Below, in pieces: positions 34,762 to 44,414 of a DNA stretch of 64,000 bases. The stretch covers positions 203,078 to 267,077 of the forward strand of contig JAKVBF010000012.1 of the NCBI GenBank assembly GCA_022447555.1, given 5' to 3'. Position numbers and translations under genes: made by a program. The DNA comes from Mariniblastus sp. (lineage in GTDB: Bacteria; Planctomycetota; Planctomycetia; Pirellulales; Pirellulaceae). Below the pieces are notes generated by a model that was given only the letters and a program-made list of their open reading frames with translations, ran no database searches and was not told the origin of the DNA. Within the stretch, counting starts at the first letter, position 1. Each line of letters opens with the position of its first letter.

Positions 34762-35979
34762 TCAATATTTGTCGTCCGCTTTGCCCGGGTCAACGGGATC
34801 CGTTTCCGGTTCGTCGGTTTTTTTTGTCTGTGCGGGAGGTTGCACCGGTGGTGGTTCGGTCGCAGGGGGATCTTCCGCCTCTCCGACTTTCGTGGGCTTG
34901 TATTCGTGGTCCCGTTTTCGTAACACTTCTGCCGATAAGATCACATCCGCTGTAACGCCGGGTAAGGGTTGGTTGGTTTGGGTGTCGTAAGTTCGGGTCA
35001 TCTGGTCGAGCAGATCCATCCCTGCGATCACACGCCCAAAGACTGTATGCTTGCCATCCAAGGGCGTGGTCCTTCGGAACGTTAGGAAGAATTGCGAGCC
35101 GCCAGTGTCCCGTCCGGCATGAGCCATGCTAAGCGAGCCGGTAAAGTGTCGTCGCGCATCCGGCGTGTAGCATTCGCAGGGAATATTGTAACCTGGGCCG
35201 CCGGTTCCGTTACCTTCGGGGTCACCACCTTGCGCCATGAATCCTTCAATCACACGATGGAATTTCAGCCCGTTATAAAAGCCACTTTCCACTAGATTGA
35301 CAAAGTTGCCGACGGCCATTGGCGCTTGATTTTCGAAAAGTTCAAGTAGCACATCACCTTGGTTCGTTTTCAGTACAACCCGAGGCAAATCATCTGCTTT
35401 CGATTCGATTTGACGGATGGTCAATTCGTCGAACAATTCCTTAGAGCCAATCGACAGTCGATCGGCACTGGCGGCCATTTTGAAGAACTGAGAGTCAACG
35501 CCTCCGGCGATCAATACATCGCCCATCCTTAGCGCTTCCTTGTCGCGACCAAATTGAGCGTCATTCATCATGAGTCCGACCATCGTTTTTGCCGCAACCT
35601 CGTTCTCTGGATCGGCGACAAAACTCTTCTCGGCTGCGTGCTTGATATCGATGATCAGGGATTCAGATTGTTCCGTGAGTGCAATGTACTCTTGCTTTAG
35701 CTTGTCTTGAGTGGACGGGTCAGTAGCCTGTTTGTAGCGGGCTTCGGTCAGCGTGAGCTGCTGCTCCAAATCTTGCCATTTCTTTTTCAATGTGGCGAGA
35801 TCGTCGCTGTCAGTTGCCGATGGTGCGCTGTCGGACTGGGTTGCCGGAGTTTGCTTCTGATCGGCTTCCGTATCTTGTGTTAAATCACTCGCAGTCACGC
35901 AAGTGGGGTATTGGTGGATCGCGATCATCAGGATCGCACAAAAGCAACCTCGAGCAAGCAATCCGTTTGAGCGTGCCAT
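34762..35979 (-). CDS. Exported cyclophilin-type peptidyl-prolyl isomerase, copy 1
   Basis: 405 residues with signal peptide (LLARGCFCAILMIAIHQYPTCVTAS). A long helical N-terminal region (about 30-200, coiled-coil character) precedes the cyclophilin domain. Active-site residues are intact: FHRVIEGFMAQGGD (catalytic Arg and Gln), SLSMAHAG, GSQFFLTF and LDGKHTVFGRV. A Pro/Thr-rich tail ends the protein. Predicted periplasmic PPIase/chaperone. Third and last gene of a tandem of three paralogues transcribed leftward. The start has GGAG eight bases upstream. Confidence 0.9.
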   Translation of the reverse strand: MARSNGLLARGCFCAILMIAIHQYPTCVTASDLTQDTEADQKQTPATQSDSAPSATDSDDLATLKKKWQDLEQQLTLTEARYKQATDPSTQDKLKQEYIALTEQSESLIIDIKHAAEKSFVADPENEVAAKTMVGLMMNDAQFGRDKEALRMGDVLIAGGVDSQFFKMAASADRLSIGSKELFDELTIRQIESKADDLPRVVLKTNQGDVLLELFENQAPMAVGNFVNLVESGFYNGLKFHRVIEGFMAQGGDPEGNGTGGPGYNIPCECYTPDARRHFTGSLSMAHAGRDTGGSQFFLTFRRTTPLDGKHTVFGRVIAGMDLLDQMTRTYDTQTNQPLPGVTADVILSAEVLRKRDHEYKPTKVGEAEDPPATEPPPVQPPAQTKKTDEPETDPVDPGKADDKY

Positions 35980-36047
35980 TGAAAATTCTCCGAAAGTGAT
36001 AGGGGATCGTTGGTGTTAGGTTTGGATGCCCAATAGGGCTAACGAAA

Positions 36048-37265
36048 TCAATCGCATGACTCCGGTTTATTATCCTCAATTTTTTCGGGAACGTAAGCAT
36101 GGTCCCGCTTTCGAATCACGGTGGCTTTTAAGATTCGGTTAGAGGGAGGCTGCGTCCGTTCTAGCGGAGCCTCAACGCCCATTTGGTAGATCAAAGTCAT
36201 TCCCTCGATGACCCTTCCAAATACGGTGGTTTGACCCGTCAGTCTTGGCAAGGGCTGTTTCGCAATTCTAAACTGTGAACTCCCGGTATTTGGTCCTGAG
36301 TGTGCCATACTCAGCGAGCCGGTGAAATGAGGACGTGCATTGAGTTCGTTGCATTCGCAGGCGATACGGTAACCAGCGTTCCCTGTTCCATCGCCCTCGG
36401 GGCAGCCGGTTTGGCACGCGAAGGTTCGATCGATTTGATGAAAGCTCAGGCCATCGTAAAAGCCCGCTTCGACCAGAGAAATAAAGTTATTAACCGTATT
36501 GGGGGCGTCATCTTCGAAGAGCTCGACCGTGATGTTTCCGGCCGCGGTTTCTAGCAAGACACGCGGTAGATTATCAGCAGTCTGTTCCGCCGCCCGTCGC
36601 ACCAATTCTGGTTGCCATTGTTGTTCAAAAGATTCTAGTTGAGGCAGGGTGCTGGCTGGTACCTTAAACCCCCGTTTTACGGCCTGGTCTAAAATACCAC
36701 GGGCTCGTTCAAATCGATTGGAAAGCAGGTTAGCGTAATAGATGTATGAGGTGAGATCCGGTAGTTTGACCTCAATCGTCTCCAATACCTCAAGTAGCTC
36801 GATCGCTTCGGGTGGGTTAAAGGGGACTCGGGGGTTTTTCCCGTCAAGCTTGTTTTTCACGCGCAGCATTAGGAAATTAACAATCTGAAGATCGGGTGGG
36901 TTGGACGACCTTAGCTCTGTGATTGCGGTCGGCTCCAATCGGGCTGCAATCTGCTGATTACGTTTTTGTAATGTGTTGATTTGATTTCGATGGTCAATTT
37001 GCGCCCTGACAACACCAATTGGCATGGAAGCATAAAGCCGACTGATTTTGCGAGTATTTTCTTTCTGTTCATCCAGCAAAGACTGAAACGAGGCCTTGCT
37101 ATCGGTGGTGGTTTCCGCTTCAGGGACGGGCGCGTCTTGTGCGCAGCACCCAGATGGCGATGGAAAGCATATAAGAAAACCCAGCACGAGGGCGATTCCC
37201 AATGGGTGACCCACCCAGCCCTTAGGCCGAAAAGATCTATTTGATTTTGTTTGGTTTGTAATCAT
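36048..37265 (-). CDS. Exported cyclophilin-like protein, copy 2, degenerate active site
   Basis: 405 residues, signal peptide around GIALVLGFLICFPSPSGCCAQ (a GCC after it might also be a lipobox). Same architecture as its neighbours: helical N-terminal part, cyclophilin domain, charged tail. Several catalytic positions are changed: the FHRxI motif is FHQIDRTFACQTG (catalytic Arg to Gln), SQFFL is SQFRI, and the DGKHTVFG segment is LTGQTTVFG (His lost). The fold residues (SLSMAHSGPNTGSSQF, GRVIEGM) are kept, so it is probably folded but without normal isomerase activity, for example a binding protein. Overlaps the stop of copy 3 by 29 bases, so it is likely translationally coupled. Confidence 0.85.
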   Translation of the reverse strand: MITNQTKSNRSFRPKGWVGHPLGIALVLGFLICFPSPSGCCAQDAPVPEAETTTDSKASFQSLLDEQKENTRKISRLYASMPIGVVRAQIDHRNQINTLQKRNQQIAARLEPTAITELRSSNPPDLQIVNFLMLRVKNKLDGKNPRVPFNPPEAIELLEVLETIEVKLPDLTSYIYYANLLSNRFERARGILDQAVKRGFKVPASTLPQLESFEQQWQPELVRRAAEQTADNLPRVLLETAAGNITVELFEDDAPNTVNNFISLVEAGFYDGLSFHQIDRTFACQTGCPEGDGTGNAGYRIACECNELNARPHFTGSLSMAHSGPNTGSSQFRIAKQPLPRLTGQTTVFGRVIEGMTLIYQMGVEAPLERTQPPSNRILKATVIRKRDHAYVPEKIEDNKPESCD

Positions 37266-38397
37266 GATCCCGTTTCCGAATCACGCGGGTGGACAATATT
37301 TTATCCTGCACAGCACCGGGGATTTCTGCAGAGGGTTGTTCTTCCGTACCAGCGGTAAACGTAACGTTGATCTTGTCCACGACATCCATGCCGCTGAGCA
37401 CCCTTCCAAAAACCGTGTGTTTGCCGTCGAGGCCGGGCACAGGAACCGTTGTCAGGAAGAATTGGGAACTTCCACTGTTAGGCTCGCCCGTATTGGCCAT
37501 ACTGATCACACCTCGGAAATGGTGGCGGCTGTTGGGTAAATTGCATTCATCATGAATCCTATAGCCGGGATCTTTCTTAACAGGCTTGCCGCTACTGGTG
37601 GCAGTGAAGCCACCCCCCTGTGCCATGAATTGGCGAATAACGCGATGGAAATAAGTCTCCGAATAGAATCCGGATTCCAACAAGTTGATAAAGTTCCCAA
37701 CCGTCTCGGGCGCCTGATCTTCGAATAATTCGAGGACGATTGTGCCTTTGGTAGTTCGAATTTCAACTTGAGGCAGATCGTTGTTTTTATCGGCCTCTTG
37801 AAACTTCATTTCACGTTGATGTTTTTCAATCAACATCGGTAGGTAAGAAAACAGATTTTTTTCTGTTTGAGTGAACGAGTCAATTAACTTGGAGTTGTTT
37901 AAAGCGAATTCATAGGCTTCGGGAAACCGATTGACGAGAACGGAGGCTCTTCCGTTAATCATATTGGCCACTCGAATGTCGCTATCGATAGCCAGTAGAC
38001 GCTCGCCAAGCGCTACTGATTGTGCGTATTGACCGTCGTAGTAGTGTTTGTTCTGAATACGGGTGATGAACTCAATCAATTCATCGTCCGGCTCGTCCAT
38101 TTCATCCAGAGCTTTCATGGCGAGCGGGATTAAGACTTCCATTTGCTGATAACCACGTTTGGCTAGATCTTCGTATTTTTCACGAATCTCTATACTGCCC
38201 TCGCGATCGGAGACAAAATACCGGAGCCCGGCTTCACGAGCTTCCATTAACATCTGACGCCATTCAGCAAGTTCTCGGTCAAATTCTTCTCGAGAATCTT
38301 GGCCGATCACAGTGCCGCAATATAGCCAGGTCAACGCGAGCATTGCCGTGAATCTGCAAATGACAGAAAAAGTTGAGACGGGAAATAAGTTTTGCAT
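37237..38397 (-). CDS. Exported cyclophilin-type peptidyl-prolyl isomerase, copy 3
   Basis: 386 residues, signal peptide FSVICRFTAMLALTWLYCGTVIGQ. First gene of the three-gene cyclophilin operon. N-terminal helical region (about 30-200) followed by the isomerase domain with intact residues: FHRVIRQFMAQGGG, ISMANTG, GSSQFFLTT and LDGKHTVFGRVLSGMD. A short insertion (TSSGKPVKKDPG) follows the QGGG loop, as in some bacterial cyclophilins. Ends with basic KPNKIK. The shared N-terminal helical part in all three copies indicates duplication of a whole gene, not of the domain alone. Confidence 0.9.
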   Translation of the reverse strand: MQNLFPVSTFSVICRFTAMLALTWLYCGTVIGQDSREEFDRELAEWRQMLMEAREAGLRYFVSDREGSIEIREKYEDLAKRGYQQMEVLIPLAMKALDEMDEPDDELIEFITRIQNKHYYDGQYAQSVALGERLLAIDSDIRVANMINGRASVLVNRFPEAYEFALNNSKLIDSFTQTEKNLFSYLPMLIEKHQREMKFQEADKNNDLPQVEIRTTKGTIVLELFEDQAPETVGNFINLLESGFYSETYFHRVIRQFMAQGGGFTATSSGKPVKKDPGYRIHDECNLPNSRHHFRGVISMANTGEPNSGSSQFFLTTVPVPGLDGKHTVFGRVLSGMDVVDKINVTFTAGTEEQPSAEIPGAVQDKILSTRVIRKRDHDYKPNKIK

Positions 38398-38530
38398 TCT
38401 GGATCGATAAAAAATGAAAATAGGATCGAAAAAGAGCCAAACGTGACCGAGTCTGACTTAGCATAATGTCAAATGATAGTATAACGTTCAAACAATAAAA
38501 TGCATTCCAATAGGGTCGGATCTGAAGACG
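38398..38530. promoter_or_regulatory. Divergent promoter region, cyclophilin operon and rsmD
   Basis: AT-rich 133-base interval between divergent genes. Rightward, TTAGCA-16 bases-TATAAC is a weak candidate. Leftward, TTGAAC-17 bases-CATTAT is comparable. The boxes interleave, so the two directions may compete. Assignment is tentative. Confidence 0.3.
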
Positions 38531-39226
38531 ATGGCGAAATTTTCGCGTGGAAAAAATCTGAAGAACTGGAAGTCTCAAAAACCATCTGCGAGAACGGGTA
38601 AACTGCGGATTGTCGGTGGTCGGTTTAGGGGTCGCCAAATCGCCTATTCGGGAGACCCAGTGACTCGCCCGATGAAGGACGACATCCGTGAAGCCGTCTT
38701 TAATTTGGTGGGTGGTTGGGTGCCCGGGCGAGCCATTTTCGACCTGTTCTCCGGAACGGGCGCGATCGGTCTCGAAGCCATCAGTCGTAATGCTTCCCGG
38801 GCATTCCTGATCGAACGACATTTCCCCACTATACGAATCATCCGCGAAAATGTTCAGAGTCTGGGGGAGGATCTCCCGGTGGAAATCGCCGCAGAAGATA
38901 CTTTTTTTTGGGTCCGAAATTTTCTTAAGCAGCCGGACAATTGGCCCGCCGAGCCGTGGTTGGTGTTTTGCTGTCCGCCCTATGAGCTGTTTCTTTCCGA
39001 CGTGGATCGTTTGATGGAGATGTTGTCGGCTCTGTTTCAGGCGGCTCCAGCCGACAGCCTCTTTGTCGTTGAGTCCGATGAACGCTTTGATACTCAGCTA
39101 TTGCCCGAGCCCGATCAGTGGTTTACCCGGCAGTATTCGCCGGCGCTGATTTCTATTCATCGAGAATTAAAGGGTGAAAACGCTTATCCTTTTTCGCCGG
39201 ATTTGCCCCCGCCAGTGGTCTCCTGA
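38531..39226 (+). CDS. rsmD: 16S rRNA (guanine966-N2)-methyltransferase RsmD
   Basis: SAM-dependent methyltransferase acting on 16S rRNA. Signatures: LRIVGGRFRGRQI, TRPMKDDIREAVFNLV, and the SAM-binding FDLFSGTGAIGLEAISRNAS with the acidic motif-II end ERH. The catalytic N/D-PPY motif reads CCPPYE, so the usual Asp or Asn before PPY is Cys. The length of 231 residues is slightly above the usual 190-200 because of an N-terminal basic extension (AKFSRGKNLKNWKSQK). A coaD gene often follows rsmD, but not here. Confidence 0.9.
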   Translation: MAKFSRGKNLKNWKSQKPSARTGKLRIVGGRFRGRQIAYSGDPVTRPMKDDIREAVFNLVGGWVPGRAIFDLFSGTGAIGLEAISRNASRAFLIERHFPTIRIIRENVQSLGEDLPVEIAAEDTFFWVRNFLKQPDNWPAEPWLVFCCPPYELFLSDVDRLMEMLSALFQAAPADSLFVVESDERFDTQLLPEPDQWFTRQYSPALISIHRELKGENAYPFSPDLPPPVVS

Positions 39227-39422
39227 ATTTGCCTCCAGCGACCTTTCATCTGAATCGCATTCGGGTCATCGGCTGAGCGATCCTCAGAATCGTCATGGAT
39301 TCTCAAGATAAGGGTGCCGCTAGCATGTGCACTGCTTTCTTTTTTGGATTCCCAGTCGATTCGTTTGAAAAGACTGTCCGATGAAATGAAATAGCTAGAG
39401 CCCCTTTTTTTTTGAAGGCCAG

Positions 39423-41687
39423 ATGATCGCTGCCATTTTGTTGATTCCCACGCGATATTTTAACGAACGAGGCTTTTTTCTGCAGAAGTCTTGTCTGACC
39501 CTCTGCGCCGGTTTAGCGATTCTCTCGGTGTGCCAAGCCTCCCAGAAAGCAGGTTTTGCCAGCTCGACTGAGAATGCGTCTGCTGAAACTCAGCCCCAAT
39601 GGGTTCAGCCAATTGCTTTAATCAGGGACTTGGAGTCTTTGGAGCCGTTCCATTTTGCGACTCATTGGGCCGCTACAACAAGCCAGATCATCAAACAGCT
39701 TGAACAATGCGAATCCCTTGCTGATCCGGACTGTTTGATCGTTTTCGATCACCTTGCTGGCCAGCTGACTCAGCTAGAATATTTGATGACGCAACTGATG
39801 GAATTACCCGAATCCGATAATGGCTCCTCCTCCATCGAGCTGGCCTTGCGGTTGAGTCAGATTCGCTATGGGTTGGAGCGTAGGCTAGATATTTGGCAGT
39901 CCGTCCATAAGATCGCTAGTTGTCAATTCGACCAAATTGGGGATGTCTCAGCAGGAACCATTGGTAACATTTTTACGGCTTCAAGCCGCAAGATGAAAAT
40001 TGGCAACCTTGCTCCTGCCTGGTCAAGCTATTTAGAGCTTGAAGAAGCTGCTGCCGCCTTCAACTCGCTGAATCCGGATCCACGCGAGCAAAAAAAACAA
40101 GCTCGTCGCGTGCTGGCTCGGATCTGTTCGCCGTCACTCTCGCAAGAACAGAGGGAGTACCTAGCCAACCATATCGATTTCGAGTTGCTCGATTTAATGA
40201 AGCTTTGTGCCTCAGATGAAATCAATTTGGAGCGATTGTTAACTCGAATTGAGCGAGTGGAACACAGTAATTCAGCTGGGAACCTTTACAGCCTAAATGA
40301 CGATTATCAAAATTTGCTCTGGTCCGGCGTCCCAGAGCACCAAGATTTAGCGGGTCACCTGCATTCGCACTATCGTAATGCCAATTTTCGTTTGACCCTT
40401 TCCGAGCGACTATTGAACATGGCTTTGCCGCAGATTCCCGACATGCAGGAACCTTTTCGCGAACAGATTATGGGCGCGAATGTTGTTGGACAAAATCAGA
40501 TTTCGAATGAGCTACGCATTCGTCTGATTCCCGACCTGGACCAAGTTCAGCTTCGTCTGGAAACGATCGGTAAAGTGTTTTCGCGAACTCGAGCTCAACG
40601 CAGTGGTTTCACCGTTCACAACGAGGGTTCGTCCCGTTTTCAGGTGATCAAACGCTTAGCCTTTGGGCGAAACGGTATCGTTAATGGTAAGCCGATTTCG
40701 TTTTCATCGACCCATCAACGATTGACGGGGATGAAGTCTGAACTGGATTCGATTCCGATCGTTGGCTGGATGGCCCGCAAAATTGCGACGCAAAAAATTG
40801 AGCAACAAGCTCCCCAAACGGAACGAATCACCAAACAGAAAATCGAGTCGATGGCTCGTACGCGGGTCGACGAGCAGGTGGAAACGCATCTGGATTTGAT
40901 GCGGAGATACACCTTCGTGAATTTACTTCAACCGCTGATTGCGTTGGAATTGGAGCCAGAACCGGTCGAGACGAAAACGACCGAGGATGACGTTGTGATG
41001 CGATATCGATTGGCGGGGCGGGATCAAATGGGTGCCTGCACTGCTCGACCGGTCCCGCTGGAGAATAATCTTCTCAGCATACAAATTCATGAGACAGCCA
41101 TTAATAATCTATTGCAGCGGATTGAATTGTCGGGACAGCCGTTTTCCATCCCTGAATTAAAAGCTCACTTACAGGATGTGTTTAGCCTTCCCGAGAGCGA
41201 ACCGACCGATATCGAGGCCCGAGCCGACGCGGCATTTGTCTTCGAGTCGTTCGATCCCCTACGAGTCGATTTCGAGGAAGGCGGCCTCGCATTCACGATC
41301 AATCTGAAATCGTTGCGAATGGGCAAGAAGGGTAAGACTTGGCAGAAGTTATCCATTCGAGCGGTGTATTATCCTGAAATTGAAGGGGCCCAGATCGTGC
41401 TGAAGCAGGACCCCAATGGAATCTCACTGCGTGGGAAACGATTGCGATTGGGCGATCAAATTGCGATCCGGACAATTTTTACATCACTTTTCGACAAGCA
41501 GTACGAAATCAACGCATTGCCGGAAAAACTGGCAGAGCGGTTGGGTGGGGTCGCTTTTCACGTCGGTCAATTTGTCTTGACCGATGGATGGGCAGGGGTT
41601 TCGTTGACTGATCCGCCCGATCAATCGGCCGTGGTTGCCGAAACGCCTGCCAGGCGGCGGTTGTTGAACCCCAAGACAAGGCGCTAA
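39423..41687 (+). CDS. Large exported protein of unknown function
   Basis: 754 residues, not recognised. N-terminal signal-like segment (about residues 17-40, SCLTLCAGLAILSVCQA). The rest is mixed helical and strand-rich. Arg-rich patches occur (MKSELDSIPIVGWMARKIATQ region). No enzyme motif, no repeat and no other membrane helix can be seen. The C-terminal 250 residues (RYRLAGRDQMGACTARPVP, FTINLKSLRMGKKGK) look like a strand-rich domain. GAAGG four bases upstream supports the start. Conserved-looking codon use and length suggest a real, probably lineage-specific exported protein. Confidence 0.8.
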   Translation: MIAAILLIPTRYFNERGFFLQKSCLTLCAGLAILSVCQASQKAGFASSTENASAETQPQWVQPIALIRDLESLEPFHFATHWAATTSQIIKQLEQCESLADPDCLIVFDHLAGQLTQLEYLMTQLMELPESDNGSSSIELALRLSQIRYGLERRLDIWQSVHKIASCQFDQIGDVSAGTIGNIFTASSRKMKIGNLAPAWSSYLELEEAAAAFNSLNPDPREQKKQARRVLARICSPSLSQEQREYLANHIDFELLDLMKLCASDEINLERLLTRIERVEHSNSAGNLYSLNDDYQNLLWSGVPEHQDLAGHLHSHYRNANFRLTLSERLLNMALPQIPDMQEPFREQIMGANVVGQNQISNELRIRLIPDLDQVQLRLETIGKVFSRTRAQRSGFTVHNEGSSRFQVIKRLAFGRNGIVNGKPISFSSTHQRLTGMKSELDSIPIVGWMARKIATQKIEQQAPQTERITKQKIESMARTRVDEQVETHLDLMRRYTFVNLLQPLIALELEPEPVETKTTEDDVVMRYRLAGRDQMGACTARPVPLENNLLSIQIHETAINNLLQRIELSGQPFSIPELKAHLQDVFSLPESEPTDIEARADAAFVFESFDPLRVDFEEGGLAFTINLKSLRMGKKGKTWQKLSIRAVYYPEIEGAQIVLKQDPNGISLRGKRLRLGDQIAIRTIFTSLFDKQYEINALPEKLAERLGGVAFHVGQFVLTDGWAGVSLTDPPDQSAVVAETPARRRLLNPKTRR

Positions 41688-41756
41688 TAGTCGCCAAGAC
41701 AAGACAAACTGCTTATCGAGTCTTGAGCCAGAAGAATTCTGTTGGCATCAAATGGT

Positions 41757-42845
41757 TTATCGCACGGGACGCCATCGTGGCGTCGTTCCTCGGGTCGATG
41801 GGACGGGCCTAGGGCCATTTCCGCGATCTGCGGTTTCCTCGATACCTTGACGAGCTAAAACAGATGACATTGCTGGCTCTGGGTTCCCCAGATCGACCCA
41901 CCGCACATCTTCCTCTAGCCATTGGACAACGAGAGAATCATCGGGCGAATAATCTTGGCGTGGCGGTATGATACTGAGTTCGTATGCGGAACGGTGAACC
42001 TGACGTTTGGTGTCGGTGAACTGAACCGATACGACGAGTGTCTGGTTTCGAGGGGTTCGGAAATCCCATGGTAGATGCAGCAGTATTCCTTGTTGGACCA
42101 GATCTTTCTTGACGAAGAAATTAGGCACTTCCTCAGCGCTGAATTGCCACGTCCCAATTTCTTGGCGGTCTCCGGTTTCCTGCGGATCGACAATGGTGAC
42201 CGTTAAATCGCCGGTGGTTCGAATCGCGCGTCCTGACCGCGACAAAGGTTGTATCAAAACGACCAAACCTTCATCTCCGGCGATCCCATCAAGATCCTCA
42301 CCTCGGGTCGCGGATTCACTAATGGCAACCGAAGCTACCTCTTCAGTGAATGTTGACGCTTGTCGAAATTGGCCCGACATATCGGAGCCTTCTAGTCGGA
42401 TTTCATCATTCGGTGTCCACGTAGAGCCTTGAGTGTTGTTATCTTTGTTTGGCTTGGTCGAATCACTTTGCCCTGCTTTGTTAGGTGGAGGTAGCTCTTC
42501 AGACTGAGTCGCCACATTGGGCTCTCGGTATTGAATCGTACGACTTCCCGTGTCAGGGAGCATTGGGCTGTCGTAAGTGCTGACGGGATCGTCGCAAAAT
42601 GGCAGGCTGTTGCGGTTATTGAAGGGGAGAGAGTCATCGTAATAAGGGCCGTCGGTAGCCGGCTCCCCCTTGCAAGCCCGCAGATCGTCAGCGACCTGTC
42701 GGTATTGCGACTTGAGTGAGTAGTACTGATCCTCAAGATTAAGAATTTCCGAACGCAGAACCGCTATTTCGCGTGTTGCGCGAGGATCCGTCTTGCATCC
42801 AATTGAGCTCAGGCCCAAAAGACAAATTAAAATTAACCGGCGCAT
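41757..42845 (-). CDS. Coiled-coil lipoprotein of unknown function
   Basis: 362 residues from ATG 42845. Starts MRRLILICLLGLSSIGC, with a clear lipobox LSSIGC, so it is an outer- or inner-membrane lipoprotein. A coiled coil follows (REIAVLRSEILNLEDQYYSLKSQY), then a low-complexity Pro/Ser/Asn-rich linker, then a strand-rich C-terminal domain (GDLTVTIVDPQETG, LVVSVQFTDTKRQVHRSAYEL). The longer frame to 42926 adds 27 residues before the signal and is rejected. Convergent with the 754-residue gene. No family assigned. Confidence 0.75.
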   Translation of the reverse strand: MRRLILICLLGLSSIGCKTDPRATREIAVLRSEILNLEDQYYSLKSQYRQVADDLRACKGEPATDGPYYDDSLPFNNRNSLPFCDDPVSTYDSPMLPDTGSRTIQYREPNVATQSEELPPPNKAGQSDSTKPNKDNNTQGSTWTPNDEIRLEGSDMSGQFRQASTFTEEVASVAISESATRGEDLDGIAGDEGLVVLIQPLSRSGRAIRTTGDLTVTIVDPQETGDRQEIGTWQFSAEEVPNFFVKKDLVQQGILLHLPWDFRTPRNQTLVVSVQFTDTKRQVHRSAYELSIIPPRQDYSPDDSLVVQWLEEDVRWVDLGNPEPAMSSVLARQGIEETADRGNGPRPVPSTRGTTPRWRPVR

Positions 42846-43052
42846 TGATTGATGACGAATTTCGAGGTGGAAACGAAAGTCAGGTGGGCTTCTGTAGGGG
42901 AAATTGATCCACCATGGCAATGCCAATCTATGGAGGTATCAAGAATGCCCTAGTTTTGTTTAAAGAATATTGCCTCTCTGCTAGCGGATTTGTTCCATGA
43001 CGTGGTTGCGTCCTCTCTTACTGGTGTCCGGTGAATTGACTGAGGAGGGCAT

Positions 43053-43096
43053 AAAAAAAGGCATTACCACCGAACCGAGAGGGTCGTTGGTAATGC
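43053..43096 (-). terminator. Intrinsic terminator after the OsmC gene
   Basis: On the minus strand a 9-bp stem GCATTACCA / TGGTAATGC encloses an 18-base loop and is followed by seven T. It lies 46 bases beyond the OsmC stop codon. Confidence 0.85.
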
Positions 43097-43141
43097 TTAG
43101 GTAGCTATATCATGTTGGGCGGTAACCTTAATGGATGGCCT

Positions 43142-43573
43142 TTATTCGGTTTGAATATCTGTTGCCAAGTGGGTTTCTGCCTTAAGTGAGTTGGTGATGA
43201 AACAAGTGGCCTCGGCCTTTTCGAGCAATCGCTGTGCTCGAGATGCGTCAGCGCCTGCGGGTATCACCAAAGTGGCTTTTAGCTGAAACCCAGTAAATTG
43301 AATATTTCGGTCGACCTTGTCTAAGGTTCCGGAAACCTCGCATCGGAGATTGCTCCAGTCGTATTTTGACATCGAGGAAATCGCCCGAAACGACAATACA
43401 AAACAGTCGGCAACAGCTCCCACCAAGAGATCTTCCGGTGACCATTGGTCACCCGGTCCTCCAAACTCGCTGGGCGCGTGAGAAGCGATTTCCCCAGCAT
43501 GGGGAACCGAGAGTGCAATGTTTCCATCGGTCCCGGCGGCCGCGGTGGCCTGATAGTCGTGAGGGAAGTTCAT
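43142..43573 (-). CDS. OsmC/Ohr-family protein
   Basis: Predicted thiol peroxidase of the OsmC/Ohr fold, acting on organic hydroperoxides. 143 residues from ATG 43573 (MNFPHDYQATAAAG); a TTG start at 43612 would add 13. SPEDLLVGAVADCFVLSF contains the first redox cysteine; AEATCFITNSL contains the second, in the usual helical positions. Single gene with its own terminator. Confidence 0.9.
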   Translation of the reverse strand: MNFPHDYQATAAAGTDGNIALSVPHAGEIASHAPSEFGGPGDQWSPEDLLVGAVADCFVLSFRAISSMSKYDWSNLRCEVSGTLDKVDRNIQFTGFQLKATLVIPAGADASRAQRLLEKAEATCFITNSLKAETHLATDIQTE

Positions 43574-43759
43574 GGATCCAATCTCATTCAAAAGGGAAAA
43601 GTGGCTGACCAATACGATTGTTGAACATTCGGCGGGTTCGAGCCCGTCTTGCGGGTTGTCCCAAACAGGAACAAGCCCCGCCTGACATTCTATGCCAGAA
43701 GGAGCTTGTGAGTGATCCGTTGTGGTTCGCGAAATAAAATCTAGGGGAAACGGTGAATT

Positions 43760-44353
43760 TTACTGAGTTTCAGCCATATCTTTAACGACACGGTCGATGA
43801 GTTGGTAGTCCCGAGCCTCATCGGAGGTCATGAAATTATCTCTATCTGTATCTCGCTCGATTTCTTCCAAAGAATGTCCCGTGTGGTGAATCAGGATTTC
43901 ATTCAATCGAAGTTTCATTCGACGGAGCTCATTTCGATGGATCATGATATCCTCGGCAGTTCCCTGCATCCCAGCAAGAGGCTGGTGGATCATGATACTG
44001 GCGTTCGGCAATGCGTGGCGTTTGCCTTCGGCGCCCGCCGTTAGCAACAACGCGCCCATTGAGGCGGCCTGTCCCAAGCAATAAGTGGCAATGTCACATG
44101 TAACGAATTGCATGGTGTCGTAAATCGCGAGTCCAGCGGTGACACTTCCACCCGGTGAATTGATGTAAAGATGGATATCTTTTTTGGGGTCTTCCGACTG
44201 CAGGAAAAGCATTTGAGCGACCAGAGAATTTGCCAGGTCGGCAGTAACCTGCGTGCCCAAAAAGATAATTCGGTCTTTCAGTAGCCGACTGTAAATATCG
44301 TAGACGCGTTCTTCGCGGCCGGTGTTATCGACAACGTACGGAACATATGGCAT
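43760..44353 (-). CDS. clpP: ATP-dependent Clp protease proteolytic subunit ClpP (second copy)
   Basis: Serine protease subunit that forms tetradecameric barrels fed by ClpX or ClpA/C. 197 residues. The triad is intact: Ser98 in [11 protein letters not shown], His123 in MIHQP and Asp172 in RDNFMTS. The sequence is close to E. coli ClpP. It lies 61 bases after the other clpP in the order tig-clpP-clpP; clpX is not present in the window. Two subunits may form mixed rings. Confidence 0.95.
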   Translation of the reverse strand: MPYVPYVVDNTGREERVYDIYSRLLKDRIIFLGTQVTADLANSLVAQMLFLQSEDPKKDIHLYINSPGGSVTAGLAIYDTMQFVTCDIATYCLGQAASMGALLLTAGAEGKRHALPNASIMIHQPLAGMQGTAEDIMIHRNELRRMKLRLNEILIHHTGHSLEEIERDTDRDNFMTSDEARDYQLIDRVVKDMAETQ

Positions 44354-44414
44354 CGGTTTTCTTACTCCGTCTTAATTATGGGCCCAGTGTAAAGGCAGCA
44401 TGAATGGGTATGAT

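Noticed and set aside
38279-38821. 180-residue minus-strand frame
   Set aside because: Lies opposite rsmD and overlaps the start of a cyclophilin gene in another frame; a shadow frame.
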